Positions 18,379 through 26,973 of a DNA stretch of 52,935 nt are shown here, piece after piece. Under the pieces are notes generated by a model. It saw nothing but the letters and a program-made list of their open reading frames with translations, searched no databases and was not told the origin of the DNA. The position numbers and the translations under genes are program-made. Each line of letters starts with the position of its first letter. The first letter of the stretch is position 1. Source of the DNA: an uncultured Pelagibacteraceae bacterium. Its GTDB lineage: Bacteria > Pseudomonadota > Alphaproteobacteria > Pelagibacterales > Pelagibacteraceae. The stretch spans positions 1 to 52,935 of the forward strand of contig CABYCK010000005.1 of the NCBI GenBank assembly GCA_902517535.1, written 5' to 3'.

Positions 18379-19716
18379 ATGTTTAAAAAAGTTTTAATAG
18401 CTAATAGAGGGGAGATTGCTGTTAGAATTATACGAGCTTGTAAAGAATGGGGTATAGGGACAGTGGCTGTTCATTCTGATGTCGACTCTGACTCAATGCA
18501 TGTTAGACTAGCTGACGAGAGTGTTTGCATCGGATCTCATCAACCTCAAAACAGTTATTTAAATGTTTCTTCAATCATGTCAGCTGTAGACTTAACTGGT
18601 GCAGAAGCAATACATCCTGGCTATGGTTTCTTATCTGAAAATGCTAAATTCGCAGAAATAGTAAACAAACATGGAATTAAATTCATTGGACCAAAAGCAG
18701 ATCTTATTTCCAAAATGGGAGACAAAATCCAAGCTAAAAAAATTGCAAAAAAATATGGTTTACCAGTAATTGAAGGATCTGAGGGAGGGGTAAAGTCAAT
18801 TTCCGAGGCCAAATCTATTTGTAAAGAGATTGGTTATCCAGTCTTAATTAAAGCTGCGGGAGGAGGTGGAGGAAAAGGAATGAAAATTGTCGAAGAAGAA
18901 AAGAAATTAGAAAATTTATTTTTATTAGCTAAGAGTGAAGCTAAAAAATATTTTGGAAATGACGAACTTTACATTGAAAAATACTTTAAGCATCCAAGAC
19001 ATATCGAAGTTCAAATTATGTCTGGAAAAAGCAAAACAATTCACTTAGGTGAAAGAGATTGCTCTGTTCAAAGACGCCACCAAAAATTAATAGAAGAAAC
19101 TCCAAGCCCTGTACTTACTGAAAAACAAAGAAAAGATCTTTTAGACAAAACAGTCAAAATGGTTGAGCAAATTGGTTATGAAGGTGCTGGGACTGTAGAA
19201 TTTATTTTTGAAAACGGGAAATTTTATTTCTTAGAAATGAATACTAGGGTTCAAGTTGAACATCCTGTTACAGAAGTTCAAACTGGAATTGATATTGTAA
19301 AGGAACAACTCTGGATAGCTTTTACCGGAGAAACAGCATTAAAACAAAGTGATATAGACCCGAGGGGACATTCGATTGAGTGTAGGATTAATGCAGAAAA
19401 TCCAGCTCTAGATTTTCAACCAAGTCCAGGAGTAATTAGTGTGTGTCATCAACCATCTGGCTTTAGAACACGTGTAGATGGTTCAATATTTCAAGGATGT
19501 AAGATTACTCCTTACTACGATAGTTTAATAGCCAAAGTTATTTGCAAAGGAAGAAATAGAACCGAGGCGATACAAAGAACATTAAGATCCTTAGACGAAT
19601 TTGTGTTAGAGGGAATTACAACAACTATTGATCTACATAAAAAAATTTTAAATCATGAAAAATTTATTAAATCTAATTTCGATACCAATTGGTTAGGTAT
19701 TGAAAAATTTTATTAA
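18379..19716 (+). CDS. accC: Biotin carboxylase subunit of acetyl-CoA carboxylase
   Basis: A 445-residue biotin carboxylase. It starts MFKKVLIANRGEIAVRIIRACKE, has the ATP-grasp Gly-rich loop KAAGGGGGKGMKIV (about residues 159-172), GERDCSVQRRHQKLIEE and the catalytic block FLEMNTRVQVEHPVTE, with the C-terminal biotin carboxylase domain complete. It carboxylates biotin on AccB. It forms an operon with accB and probably aroQ. The stop shares TTAA with the convergent DUF2155 gene. The aat gene often found between accC and DUF2155 is not here. Confidence 0.97.
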   Translation: MFKKVLIANRGEIAVRIIRACKEWGIGTVAVHSDVDSDSMHVRLADESVCIGSHQPQNSYLNVSSIMSAVDLTGAEAIHPGYGFLSENAKFAEIVNKHGIKFIGPKADLISKMGDKIQAKKIAKKYGLPVIEGSEGGVKSISEAKSICKEIGYPVLIKAAGGGGGKGMKIVEEEKKLENLFLLAKSEAKKYFGNDELYIEKYFKHPRHIEVQIMSGKSKTIHLGERDCSVQRRHQKLIEETPSPVLTEKQRKDLLDKTVKMVEQIGYEGAGTVEFIFENGKFYFLEMNTRVQVEHPVTEVQTGIDIVKEQLWIAFTGETALKQSDIDPRGHSIECRINAENPALDFQPSPGVISVCHQPSGFRTRVDGSIFQGCKITPYYDSLIAKVICKGRNRTEAIQRTLRSLDEFVLEGITTTIDLHKKILNHEKFIKSNFDTNWLGIEKFY

Positions 19717-20219
19717 ACTTTTTTACAACTTACTAATTGAAGATCATAAATAGCATGATCGAAAGGAGTTAAAGTTGGGTCTGAAGAAAAAGTCCACCCA
19801 TTGAAAATAAAAACTTTTTCATTTTCATTTTTAGTTGAGTCTTTTACCTGAAGATACGCTACATTGTTTGAAGAACTTTTGGAATTTATTTTACCACATT
19901 TTAAAACTTTAATTTCAAGGGGACCAAATCTTTTTAATTCACCAAGATTTAAATTAATCTCTGTAGTTTTGGCAGTAATTTTATCTAACCCTATCAATTT
20001 TACAAATGAAGAATTATTCTCTTTTATTGTTTTTTTATTTAAAGAAATATTATTTGGAGTGCTTTCTTTTATATTTTTTTCTTCTAACTCAAAACTGGGT
20101 TCCAAATTTTCTAAATTAATGAGGGGTGTAGAAATAATTTTGTCTTCAGCTCCCAAATTAATGATAGAAATTACGAAAAGAGTTATCGTTAACAAAAAAA
20201 ATTTATTTCCAAATTTCAT
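19713..20219 (-). CDS. DUF2155 secreted protein
   Basis: A 168-residue protein with a likely signal peptide (MKFGNKFFLLTITLFVISII, cleavage near residue 24), a low-complexity linker, then a C-terminal domain with FGPLEIKVLKCGK, AYLQVKD and KVFIFNGWTFSSDPTLTPFDHAIYDLQLVSCK. These blocks are the DUF2155 signature, including the two conserved Cys that could form a disulfide in the periplasm. Function is unknown. In alphaproteobacteria it regularly follows the NDUFA12-like gene, as here, where the two overlap by 17 bases. Confidence 0.88.
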   Translation of the reverse strand: MKFGNKFFLLTITLFVISIINLGAEDKIISTPLINLENLEPSFELEEKNIKESTPNNISLNKKTIKENNSSFVKLIGLDKITAKTTEINLNLGELKRFGPLEIKVLKCGKINSKSSSNNVAYLQVKDSTKNENEKVFIFNGWTFSSDPTLTPFDHAIYDLQLVSCKKV

Positions 20220-20556
20220 ATTTTTTTAATTTTATATTTTTTTTCAATTTAATTGGTTGATGTTTTTCATTAGTACCAGTTTTATTTTCTAAGTGACCCT
20301 TCTGCCAGGAATATTTTTTATCAATATTTTTATCTGGAATTGAGTCAATTGTATGATGAATCCATAAAAACCAATCTGACGTAATTTTTGTAGACTCTAT
20401 TTGACCAGCATATATTACCCATCTTTCATCTTTATTATTTTTATAATATTTATTACCAAATTCATCCTTTCCAACTAATTTTCCAAAAAAAAGCGTTTTT
20501 AGAAAAGTTCCGAATGTCTGTCTGTTCCACCAGGTAAAAAATATTTTTAAATTCAT
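20203..20556 (-). CDS. NDUFA12 (B17.2)-like complex I accessory subunit
   Basis: A protein of about 117 residues starting MNLKIFFTWWNRQTFGTFLKTLFFGKLVGKDEFGNKYY, followed by RWVIYAG and WFLWIHHTIDSIP. These match the 17.2-kDa NADH:ubiquinone oxidoreductase subunit found in mitochondria and alphaproteobacteria. It binds peripheral complex I near the inner membrane. I prefer the ATG at 20556, where family homology begins; an in-frame ATG at 20580 would add eight residues. The C-terminus is Lys-rich and shorter than many relatives. The pair NDUFA12-DUF2155 is a good alphaproteobacterial marker. Confidence 0.9.
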   Translation of the reverse strand: MNLKIFFTWWNRQTFGTFLKTLFFGKLVGKDEFGNKYYKNNKDERWVIYAGQIESTKITSDWFLWIHHTIDSIPDKNIDKKYSWQKGHLENKTGTNEKHQPIKLKKNIKLKKYEIWK

Positions 20557-20592
20557 TTTTAAGTTTCTATAAATCCACACACCTAATAAGTG

Positions 20593-20598
20593 TATAAT
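20593..20598 (+). promoter_or_regulatory. Candidate -10 box upstream of the NrdJ-like gene
   Basis: TATAAT lies in the 101-base divergent gap between the NDUFA12-like gene and the gene at 20658. No strong -35 is seen at the right distance. It would give a leader of about 50 bases. Read by eye and weakly supported. Confidence 0.25.
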
Positions 20599-20657
20599 TA
20601 TTTATATCAGACACTCATCATATTTGCTATATATCAATCTTTACGGATTCCTTTTAA

Positions 20658-21479
20658 ATGAAAAAATTTATTGTAGAAACTTATTATACTTGCACATTTA
20701 AAACTGTGCACACCTTAGACAGTCTGAATGATCAAGAATTATCAAAAATTGATGCTAGAACTGACGGAGATGTTGAAGTTATTGACGTAAAACTAAATAA
20801 TCGTAAAACAAAAAAAATAGGTGACAAGAAAAAATCATTAGAAAAATCAAAAGAAATTGAAGACTCTTTGCCATCATCACTTTCCAAACAAATTACTACA
20901 AATAATAAACCCACAACTGAAGATTTTAAAAACCCAATTAAAGTAAAAAATAATTCAAGGTTTAAAATGCCCGACCGTAGAAAAGGTTATATACAAAAAG
21001 CACAAATTGGTGATCATAAGGTCTACTTACATACTGGCGAATATGATGATGGAAAAATTGGTGAAATTTTTATTGATACAAACAAAGAAGGTGAATTGGT
21101 GAAAGCGATGATGAATAATTTTGCTATAGCGATATCGCTTGGTTTGCAGTACGGAGTTCCTCTAGATGAATATGTTGACGCATTTATTGATACTAAATTT
21201 GAACCATCTGGAAATGTTTTGGGTAATGATAGAATTTTAAGTGCTTCCTCTATTTTGGATTACGTGTTCAGAGAACTGGCTATTTCTTATTTAGGAAAAG
21301 AAGAACTGGCTCACACACCTTCAATTGCTAGCACAAAAGACATAAGTAGTGAAACTACAGACGACAAATTTTTGAAAATTGTAAAAAATATAACCTCAAA
21401 AGGTTTTGTAAGAAGCAATTACGAAGAAAAGTTAGTTGACCTCTCGGATGTTAGAATTAATTTAAAATCTAAAAACTAA
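20658..21479 (+). CDS. Stand-alone protein resembling the C-terminal region of class II (B12-dependent) ribonucleotide reductase
   Basis: A 273-residue protein. Residues 102-215 contain [73 protein letters not shown] and [16 protein letters not shown]. From memory of the family this closely follows the C-terminal region of alphaproteobacterial NrdJ. The catalytic barrel, the B12-binding regions and the paired C-terminal Cys are absent; the only Cys is C12. Residues 1-50 form a small separate segment and 50-100 a charged Lys/Ser linker. It cannot be a reductase alone. It could act as a regulatory or partner subunit, or have an unrelated job. There is no operon partner; aspS converges with a CTAA overlap. 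Confidence 0.7.
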   Translation: MKKFIVETYYTCTFKTVHTLDSLNDQELSKIDARTDGDVEVIDVKLNNRKTKKIGDKKKSLEKSKEIEDSLPSSLSKQITTNNKPTTEDFKNPIKVKNNSRFKMPDRRKGYIQKAQIGDHKVYLHTGEYDDGKIGEIFIDTNKEGELVKAMMNNFAIAISLGLQYGVPLDEYVDAFIDTKFEPSGNVLGNDRILSASSILDYVFRELAISYLGKEELAHTPSIASTKDISSETTDDKFLKIVKNITSKGFVRSNYEEKLVDLSDVRINLKSKN

Positions 21480-23263
21480 TCTTTTTTTGTGATAATTTTT
21501 ATACCAAGTTCTTTAAGTTGATTATCTTCAACTTTAGAAGGCGCCTTCATCATCAAATCCTGAGCATTTTGATTCATTGGAAAAAGAGTAACTTCTCTGA
21601 TGTTTTTTTCATTTGCAAGTAACATTATTATTCTATCCAAACCCGGAGCTATTCCACCGTGAGGGGGAGCTCCATAACTTAAAGCATTAAGCATTCCGCT
21701 AAATTTTTCCTCAACTTGTTTTTTGTCGTACCCTGCAACAGAAAAAAGCTTATACATTAAATTAGGTAAGTGATTTCTAATAGCTCCAGACGATAATTCG
21801 ATTCCATTACAAACTATATCATATTGAAAAGCTTTGATGTCTAATGGTTTTTCGAAATCTATTTTATCTATATCTCCCTGAGGCATGGAGAAAGGATTGT
21901 GGCTAAATTTAACTTTTTTAGTTTGTTCGTCCAGCTCATACATTGGGTAATCAACAATCCAGCAGAATGCAAATTCATTATCATTTATAATTTTTAACTC
22001 ACTGGCTATTTTATTTCTAGCAACTGACAAAATTTTCAACACATCTTGTATTTTTCCACAAGATAAAAATATGCTATCTCCTTCTTCTGCATTACAAATT
22101 TTCATTATTTCTTTTAGTGATTCCTCGCTAAAAAATTTGCCTATTGGGCCTTTTCCAGTAATTGTTTTAACCTTCTCAATTGTAAAATAAGCAAGGCCTG
22201 ATGAACCTTGTTCCTTTGCCCACTTATCAATATTATCAAAAAAACTTCTGGGTTTATTTTTTGTATTTTTTGTTACTATACATCTCACTTTTGAGCCTGA
22301 GCTTACCAACTTTTTGAAAATATCAAATTTTACATCTTCTCTTTTAAAAATTTCTGTTATGTCGTAAATTAAAAGAGGATTTCTTAAATCAGGTTTGTCA
22401 GTCCCATATTTCAATAAAGTTTCTTTAAAAGTAATTTTTGGAAATTTCTCATGTAAAATTTTTTTGCTAGAAAATTTCTTAAATAAATTTACCATTAATT
22501 TTTCTACAACTCTAAAAATATCCTCCTGTTCTACAAAAGACATTTCGATATCCAATTGATAAAATTCACCAGGACTTCTGTCAGCTCTAGCATCTTCATC
22601 TCTAAAACAAGGAGCAATTTGAAAATATTTATCAAAACCAGATACCATTATTAATTGTTTAAATTGTTGAGGCGCTTGAGGTAAAGCGTAAAATTTTCCT
22701 GGATTTAATCTGCTTGGTACCAAAAAATCTCTTGCTCCTTCTGGGCTAGACGAAGTTAAAATTGGAGTTTGATATTCAAGGAATCCCAATTTTAACATTT
22801 CAGATCTTATAAATGAGATAATTTTAGATCTTAATATAATATTTTTATGCATTTCGTCTCTTCTCAAATCTAAAAATCTATATTTAAGTCTTATATCTTC
22901 AGGATATTCTTGTTCTCCAAAAACTGGCATGGGCAATTCTTTTGCATCAGATAAAATCTCAATAGTATCAATGATTACTTCTACTTTGCCTGATGCTAAT
23001 TCTAAATTTTCTGTATCTTTGCTTCTCTTTACAACTTTTCCACTTACTGTCAAAACTGACTCAGGTTTGATTTTTTCTAAAGTTTTAAAAAATTTATTAT
23101 TATTTTCAATAACACATTGGGTTAAACCATAATGATCTCTTAGATCAATAAAAAGAAGATTTCCATGATCTCTTTTTCTATGTAACCATCCAGATAACGA
23201 GACTTTTTTTTCAACATCAGTTTCGTTTAATTCTGAACAATTATGAGTTCTATATTTATTCAT
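21476..23263 (-). CDS. aspS: Aspartyl-tRNA synthetase, probably non-discriminating
   Basis: A 595-residue class IIb synthetase with an N-terminal OB anticodon-binding domain (to about residue 105), motif 1 around [14 protein letters not shown], motif 2 [21 protein letters not shown], the bacterial GAD insert, and motif 3 [14 protein letters not shown]. In the OB domain the stretch [16 protein letters not shown] has His where the discriminating E. coli enzyme has Leu (RRRDLG). That His is associated with enzymes that also charge tRNA-Asn, used together with GatCAB. hdaA lies upstream and overlaps by 8 bases. Confidence 0.95.
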   Translation of the reverse strand: MNKYRTHNCSELNETDVEKKVSLSGWLHRKRDHGNLLFIDLRDHYGLTQCVIENNNKFFKTLEKIKPESVLTVSGKVVKRSKDTENLELASGKVEVIIDTIEILSDAKELPMPVFGEQEYPEDIRLKYRFLDLRRDEMHKNIILRSKIISFIRSEMLKLGFLEYQTPILTSSSPEGARDFLVPSRLNPGKFYALPQAPQQFKQLIMVSGFDKYFQIAPCFRDEDARADRSPGEFYQLDIEMSFVEQEDIFRVVEKLMVNLFKKFSSKKILHEKFPKITFKETLLKYGTDKPDLRNPLLIYDITEIFKREDVKFDIFKKLVSSGSKVRCIVTKNTKNKPRSFFDNIDKWAKEQGSSGLAYFTIEKVKTITGKGPIGKFFSEESLKEIMKICNAEEGDSIFLSCGKIQDVLKILSVARNKIASELKIINDNEFAFCWIVDYPMYELDEQTKKVKFSHNPFSMPQGDIDKIDFEKPLDIKAFQYDIVCNGIELSSGAIRNHLPNLMYKLFSVAGYDKKQVEEKFSGMLNALSYGAPPHGGIAPGLDRIIMLLANEKNIREVTLFPMNQNAQDLMMKAPSKVEDNQLKELGIKIITKKD

Positions 23264-23915
23264 TTAATAGTATTTTTTTTATTAAATTAATATTTATTGA
23301 TTTGCCAGAAGATAAAGACAATTCGTCAATTTCCTTTATAAATTTAGACACTTTTTCGTAAGAACGATCAATATTTTTGATAATATATTCAGATACCTTT
23401 GGGTCTACTCTGATTTGTTTATCCGAGAAATGTTTAGAAATAATAACTCTTAGTAAATCATCTGTTGGGGACTCTATACCTAAGCTAACAAAACTTTGCG
23501 CTCTTGATTTTAAATCAACAAGGTTAAAATTCATTTTTTTCATAGGAAAAAGTGAATTAATCACTAAAAAACAATCAAGTTGTTTTAAATGATTCAAAAT
23601 AGAATAAAGTATTTTTTCATTTATATCTTTTTGATAATTGTCAATTATTAAACATTCTATTTTATCGACGTTTAGAAAAGTTTCATTGCTAATATCTTTT
23701 GCATTAATCATTTTAGTAAAATTAACTTTTTTTTGTATTATACTTGATAAATGAGTTTTTCCACATCCTGCAGGTCCATGGATATTAATCCATTTGCCTG
23801 GCCAATTTGGCCAACTTTCAATTAACTTATAAGCAGAAAAATTATTGCTGGAAATGTAATAATCTTGTTCATAATACTTCGTTTTAAAAGGAAATTTAAA
23901 TGTTAATTGATCCAT
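23256..23915 (-). CDS. hdaA: DnaA-related regulator HdaA
   Basis: A 219-residue DnaA-domain III-like AAA+ protein without a DNA-binding domain IV. The P-loop is GPAGCGKTHLSS near residue 45, Walker B is CLIIDNYQ, and sensor/arginine regions follow (LKSRAQSFVSLGIESP). It begins MDQLTFKFPFKTKYYEQDYYIS; the QLTF stretch resembles the beta-clamp-binding motif at the N-terminus of Hda proteins. Hda/HdaA with the clamp promotes ATP hydrolysis by DnaA and limits re-initiation. It overlaps the DUF2066 gene by one base (TAATG). Position after DUF2066 and opposite purM-purN matches the Pseudomonas arrangement. Confidence 0.88.
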   Translation of the reverse strand: MDQLTFKFPFKTKYYEQDYYISSNNFSAYKLIESWPNWPGKWINIHGPAGCGKTHLSSIIQKKVNFTKMINAKDISNETFLNVDKIECLIIDNYQKDINEKILYSILNHLKQLDCFLVINSLFPMKKMNFNLVDLKSRAQSFVSLGIESPTDDLLRVIISKHFSDKQIRVDPKVSEYIIKNIDRSYEKVSKFIKEIDELSLSSGKSININLIKKILLNE

Positions 23916-24955
23916 TAATTTAAATTAATTTGCCATTCTCCATCAGCTTTTTTTAATTTAATTTTTTGAGTATTAAGTTTACTCATAATTTTACTTATTT
24001 TTCCGTGATATTTAATTTTTATTAAAACATAATCTTTGTTTAATTTTTGTATAAAATAATTCTCTACTAAATCTATATTTATTAACCTTTTTTCAAATTC
24101 AAATAAATTGTTATTTTTTTCTAATCTTAATTTAACGTTTAAAAAAGATGGTGTTCTTACATCAATTAAGTTTTGAGATTTTATCATATCTTTTAATGTA
24201 TTTTTTATTTCATTAATAATATGATTATAAAATATTTCTTTTTTTTTCCCTTCTCTTTTTACAAGAAGATTTTTGTTCAATTTTTTTCCTGATATAATTG
24301 AATTAAGAAAAACCTTCGCTGTATCACCATCAAGTTGAATAATAGCAAATACTTTGTTTTCATTTTCATACTCTTTAAAAAAATTGACAAGATCCAACTT
24401 TAAAATATTCTCTTTATTCATTTCAATTTGTCTTATGTTTTCTAAAGTTTCTACAGGTAAAACATATTGTATCGCTCCCTCTGACTCATTTTTATTCCAA
24501 TTATCATAAAAATAATTTTTAGTATAAAAGAAAAATTGTTTATTATTTTCCAATAAAGGAAAAAGCATAACTTCAACATCCAGTACATCAGAGTACAAAA
24601 TATTATTTTCATAAAAGAAATTATGTATTTTTTCTTTATCAAAATAAATATTCACATTAAAATTTTGATTATCTTCTTTAAAATTTGGGCTTATTATTTG
24701 ATAATGAGAAATTAATTTCTTTATTTGATCTAAATTTGTGGTTGAAATTTTTTTAAAATCTTCTTTTAATAACAACCTATCAGTTAATTCGTTAAACCCT
24801 TTTTTAAAGGCTCTATTAACTAAATTTTCTTTATTTTTAATTTTTTTACTTCCTATCTCAATATTATTAACACTAAATAAGTTTGAATTTGATAAAACAT
24901 TTCCAGTTTTAAATAAAACAATTATTATACAAAATATATATATAAGATTTTTCAT
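23915..24955 (-). CDS. DUF2066-like exported protein
   Basis: A 346-residue protein with an N-terminal signal or anchor segment (MKNLIYIFCIIIVLFKTG, cleavage near residue 23). The body begins LFSVNNIEIGSKKIKNKENLVNRAFKKGFNELTDRLLL and continues IKKLISHYQIISPNF and NVNIYFDKEKIHNFFYENNI, matching the DUF2066 pattern of a beta strand, a long helix and a strand. No catalytic motif is visible. Function is unknown. The neighbourhood hda-DUF2066-purM-purN is also known from pseudomonads, so the association is old. It is divergent from purM with only 25 bases between. Confidence 0.65.
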   Translation of the reverse strand: MKNLIYIFCIIIVLFKTGNVLSNSNLFSVNNIEIGSKKIKNKENLVNRAFKKGFNELTDRLLLKEDFKKISTTNLDQIKKLISHYQIISPNFKEDNQNFNVNIYFDKEKIHNFFYENNILYSDVLDVEVMLFPLLENNKQFFFYTKNYFYDNWNKNESEGAIQYVLPVETLENIRQIEMNKENILKLDLVNFFKEYENENKVFAIIQLDGDTAKVFLNSIISGKKLNKNLLVKREGKKKEIFYNHIINEIKNTLKDMIKSQNLIDVRTPSFLNVKLRLEKNNNLFEFEKRLINIDLVENYFIQKLNKDYVLIKIKYHGKISKIMSKLNTQKIKLKKADGEWQINLN

Positions 24956-24980
24956 AACTAGCTAATTATCATTTTTATTG

Positions 24981-26009
24981 ATGAAAAAAATACAAAATAG
25001 TTACAAAAAAAGCGGTGTAAACGTTTCTGTGGCAAATAAATTTGTTAGTCACATAGCTAAATTATCAAAAAAAAATGTCAAAAAAACTGCAAATTCTTTT
25101 GATAAAGATAATATTGGTGCTTTTGGATCTGCTTTTGACTTAAGTAACATAAAAATAAAAGATCCTGTAATTGTTTCTTGTACAGATGGAGTAGGTACAA
25201 AAATTGATCTAGCAAATAGATTTAACAAATTTGATACAATCGGAATTGATTTAGTAGCGATGTGTGTAAATGATTTAATAGTGCAAGGCGCGAAACCATT
25301 ATTTTTTTTAGATTATATTGCAGTTGGAAAACTAAAATTAAAAAAAATAAAACAAATTTTAAAAGGAATATTAAAAGGATGTAAAACAGCGGGTTGCAAT
25401 TTAATAGGTGGTGAGACAGCAGAAATGCCTGGTATTTATTCTAAGGATAAATTTGATTTAGCTGGATTCAGTGTAGGCCTTGTATCCAAAAAAAAAATTT
25501 TAAATAAGAAAAATGTTAAAAAAGATAATTTAATTTTGGCTATTCCTTCTAATGGTATTCACTCTAATGGATACTCATTAGTTAGAACAATATTGAAAAA
25601 AAAAAAAATCTCTCAAAAAATTAAAAAAGAGTTACTAAGACCAACAAAAATATATACGAATGAAATATTAAAACTTACTAATAAAAATTTAATAAATTCT
25701 TCTGCTCATATAACTGGAGGGGGAATAATCGAAAATATAGTAAGATCAATTCCTAATAATTTATCAATAAATATAGACCTATCAAAGATTAAAACAAAAA
25801 AAATATTTAGATGGTTAAAATCAAATAATGTATCAGATCTTGAAATGCTGAAAACTTTTAATTGTGGAGTTGGATTTTGTATAATAGTAGATAAAAAAAA
25901 TATCAATAAAATTAAAAAATATTTTAATAAAGACTACATGCCTTACGAAATTGGTTATATATCTCAAAATATCAAAAAATTAAATCTTTTCAATTCTATA
26001 AAATGGTAA
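24981..26009 (+). CDS. purM: Phosphoribosylformylglycinamidine cyclo-ligase (AIR synthetase)
   Basis: A 342-residue PurM. Recognisable blocks are DNIGAFGSAFDL, VSCTDGVGTKIDLA, IGIDLVAMCVNDLIVQGAKPLFFLDYIAVGKL, CNLIGGETAEMPGIY and IPSNGIHSNGYSLVR. It closes the imidazole ring to make AIR in purine synthesis, using ATP in the cytosol. I place the start at the ATG at 24981; a TTG directly before it (24978) is possible but not needed. The coding strand has a 13-A run at 25596-25608 (Lys codons). purN follows with a 7-base overlap. Confidence 0.96.
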   Translation: MKKIQNSYKKSGVNVSVANKFVSHIAKLSKKNVKKTANSFDKDNIGAFGSAFDLSNIKIKDPVIVSCTDGVGTKIDLANRFNKFDTIGIDLVAMCVNDLIVQGAKPLFFLDYIAVGKLKLKKIKQILKGILKGCKTAGCNLIGGETAEMPGIYSKDKFDLAGFSVGLVSKKKILNKKNVKKDNLILAIPSNGIHSNGYSLVRTILKKKKISQKIKKELLRPTKIYTNEILKLTNKNLINSSAHITGGGIIENIVRSIPNNLSINIDLSKIKTKKIFRWLKSNNVSDLEMLKTFNCGVGFCIIVDKKNINKIKKYFNKDYMPYEIGYISQNIKKLNLFNSIKW

Positions 26010-26566
26010 AAAAAAATGCTTGTGTTTTTATTTCAGGTAATGGATCAAATTTAAGATCTTTAATCAATCATTCAAGAAATCAAACTTTTCCGATTAATAT
26101 TAGTCTTGTTGTTTGTAATAAGATAAATGCTAAAGGAATTTTTTACGCTAAAAAATATTCTATTCCGTATTTAATTATTAATACGAAAAAAAGAAATTTT
26201 GAAAACATAGTTCTTCAAAAACTAAAAAGATACAAAATCTCTTTGATTTGTCTTGCTGGATATATGAAAATTATTTCAAAAAACTTTTTAAAAAGTTTTG
26301 GAAAAAAAATAATTAATGTACATCCCTCTTTGCTACCAAAGTTTAAGGGATTAAATACTTTTGAAAGAGTGTTAAAAGATAAAGAGAAAAAAACAGGATG
26401 TACCATTCACTATGTTAATGAAAAATTAGATAATGGTAAAAATATTATTCAGAAAAGTTTTTTTATTAGTAAAGAAGATAATGTAAAGTTTTTAAAAAAA
26501 AAAACTCAAAGTTTAGAACACAAAGCATTTTCAGAAGCTATAATAAAAATTTATAGATATACCTAA
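26003..26566 (+). CDS. purN: Phosphoribosylglycinamide formyltransferase
   Basis: A 187-residue PurN (GART). It starts CVFISGNGSNLRSLI, the phosphoribosyl-binding loop, followed by LICLAGYMKIISKNFL, the catalytic INVHPSLLPKFKGLNTFERVL (Asn and His) and GCTIHYVNEKLDNGKNIIQ (catalytic Asp). It transfers a formyl group from 10-formyl-THF to GAR. It is the second gene of purMN, with a 7-base overlap suggesting coupled translation. The stop shares CTAA with the convergent ndk. Confidence 0.96.
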   Translation: MVKKNACVFISGNGSNLRSLINHSRNQTFPINISLVVCNKINAKGIFYAKKYSIPYLIINTKKRNFENIVLQKLKRYKISLICLAGYMKIISKNFLKSFGKKIINVHPSLLPKFKGLNTFERVLKDKEKKTGCTIHYVNEKLDNGKNIIQKSFFISKEDNVKFLKKKTQSLEHKAFSEAIIKIYRYT

Positions 26567-26973
26567 CTTTTAAAGAAAAAATTAATTTCTTTTTTTGCGT
26601 TATCTATTGAGTCAGATCCGTGAACAGAATTTTTATCGATTGATATTCCATATAGTTTTCTTATTGTATTTTCTTCTGCATTTTTTGGGTTTGTGGCACC
26701 CATTAATTTTCTATTGTGAACCACGGCATTTTCGCCCTCTAAAATCATTACTACTATTGGACCAGAGGATAAATAAGTACATAAATCATTGTAAAAAGGC
26801 TTAGATTGGTGGACTTTGTAAAATTCAGCCGCTTCATCTTTTGTAATATGAATTTTTTTATCTTCTTTAATTGTTAGATTATTTTTTGTAAATATTGATT
26901 TAATTTTCTCTATCAAATTTCTTTCTACCGCATCAGGTTTAATTATTGAAAGCGTTTGTTCTATATTACTCAT
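26563..26973 (-). CDS. ndk: Nucleoside diphosphate kinase
   Basis: A 136-residue NDPK. It opens EQTLSIIKPDAVERNLIEKI; the phosphorylated His is H118 in NSVHGSDS, and the nucleotide-binding ATNPKNAEENTIRKLYG is present. It balances NTP pools with ATP as donor. Length is slightly shorter than the usual 140-143 residues but the fold appears complete. It lies downstream of pepA with an 8-base overlap and ends in a CTAA overlap with purN. Confidence 0.96.
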   Translation of the reverse strand: MSNIEQTLSIIKPDAVERNLIEKIKSIFTKNNLTIKEDKKIHITKDEAAEFYKVHQSKPFYNDLCTYLSSGPIVVMILEGENAVVHNRKLMGATNPKNAEENTIRKLYGISIDKNSVHGSDSIDNAKKEINFFFKS

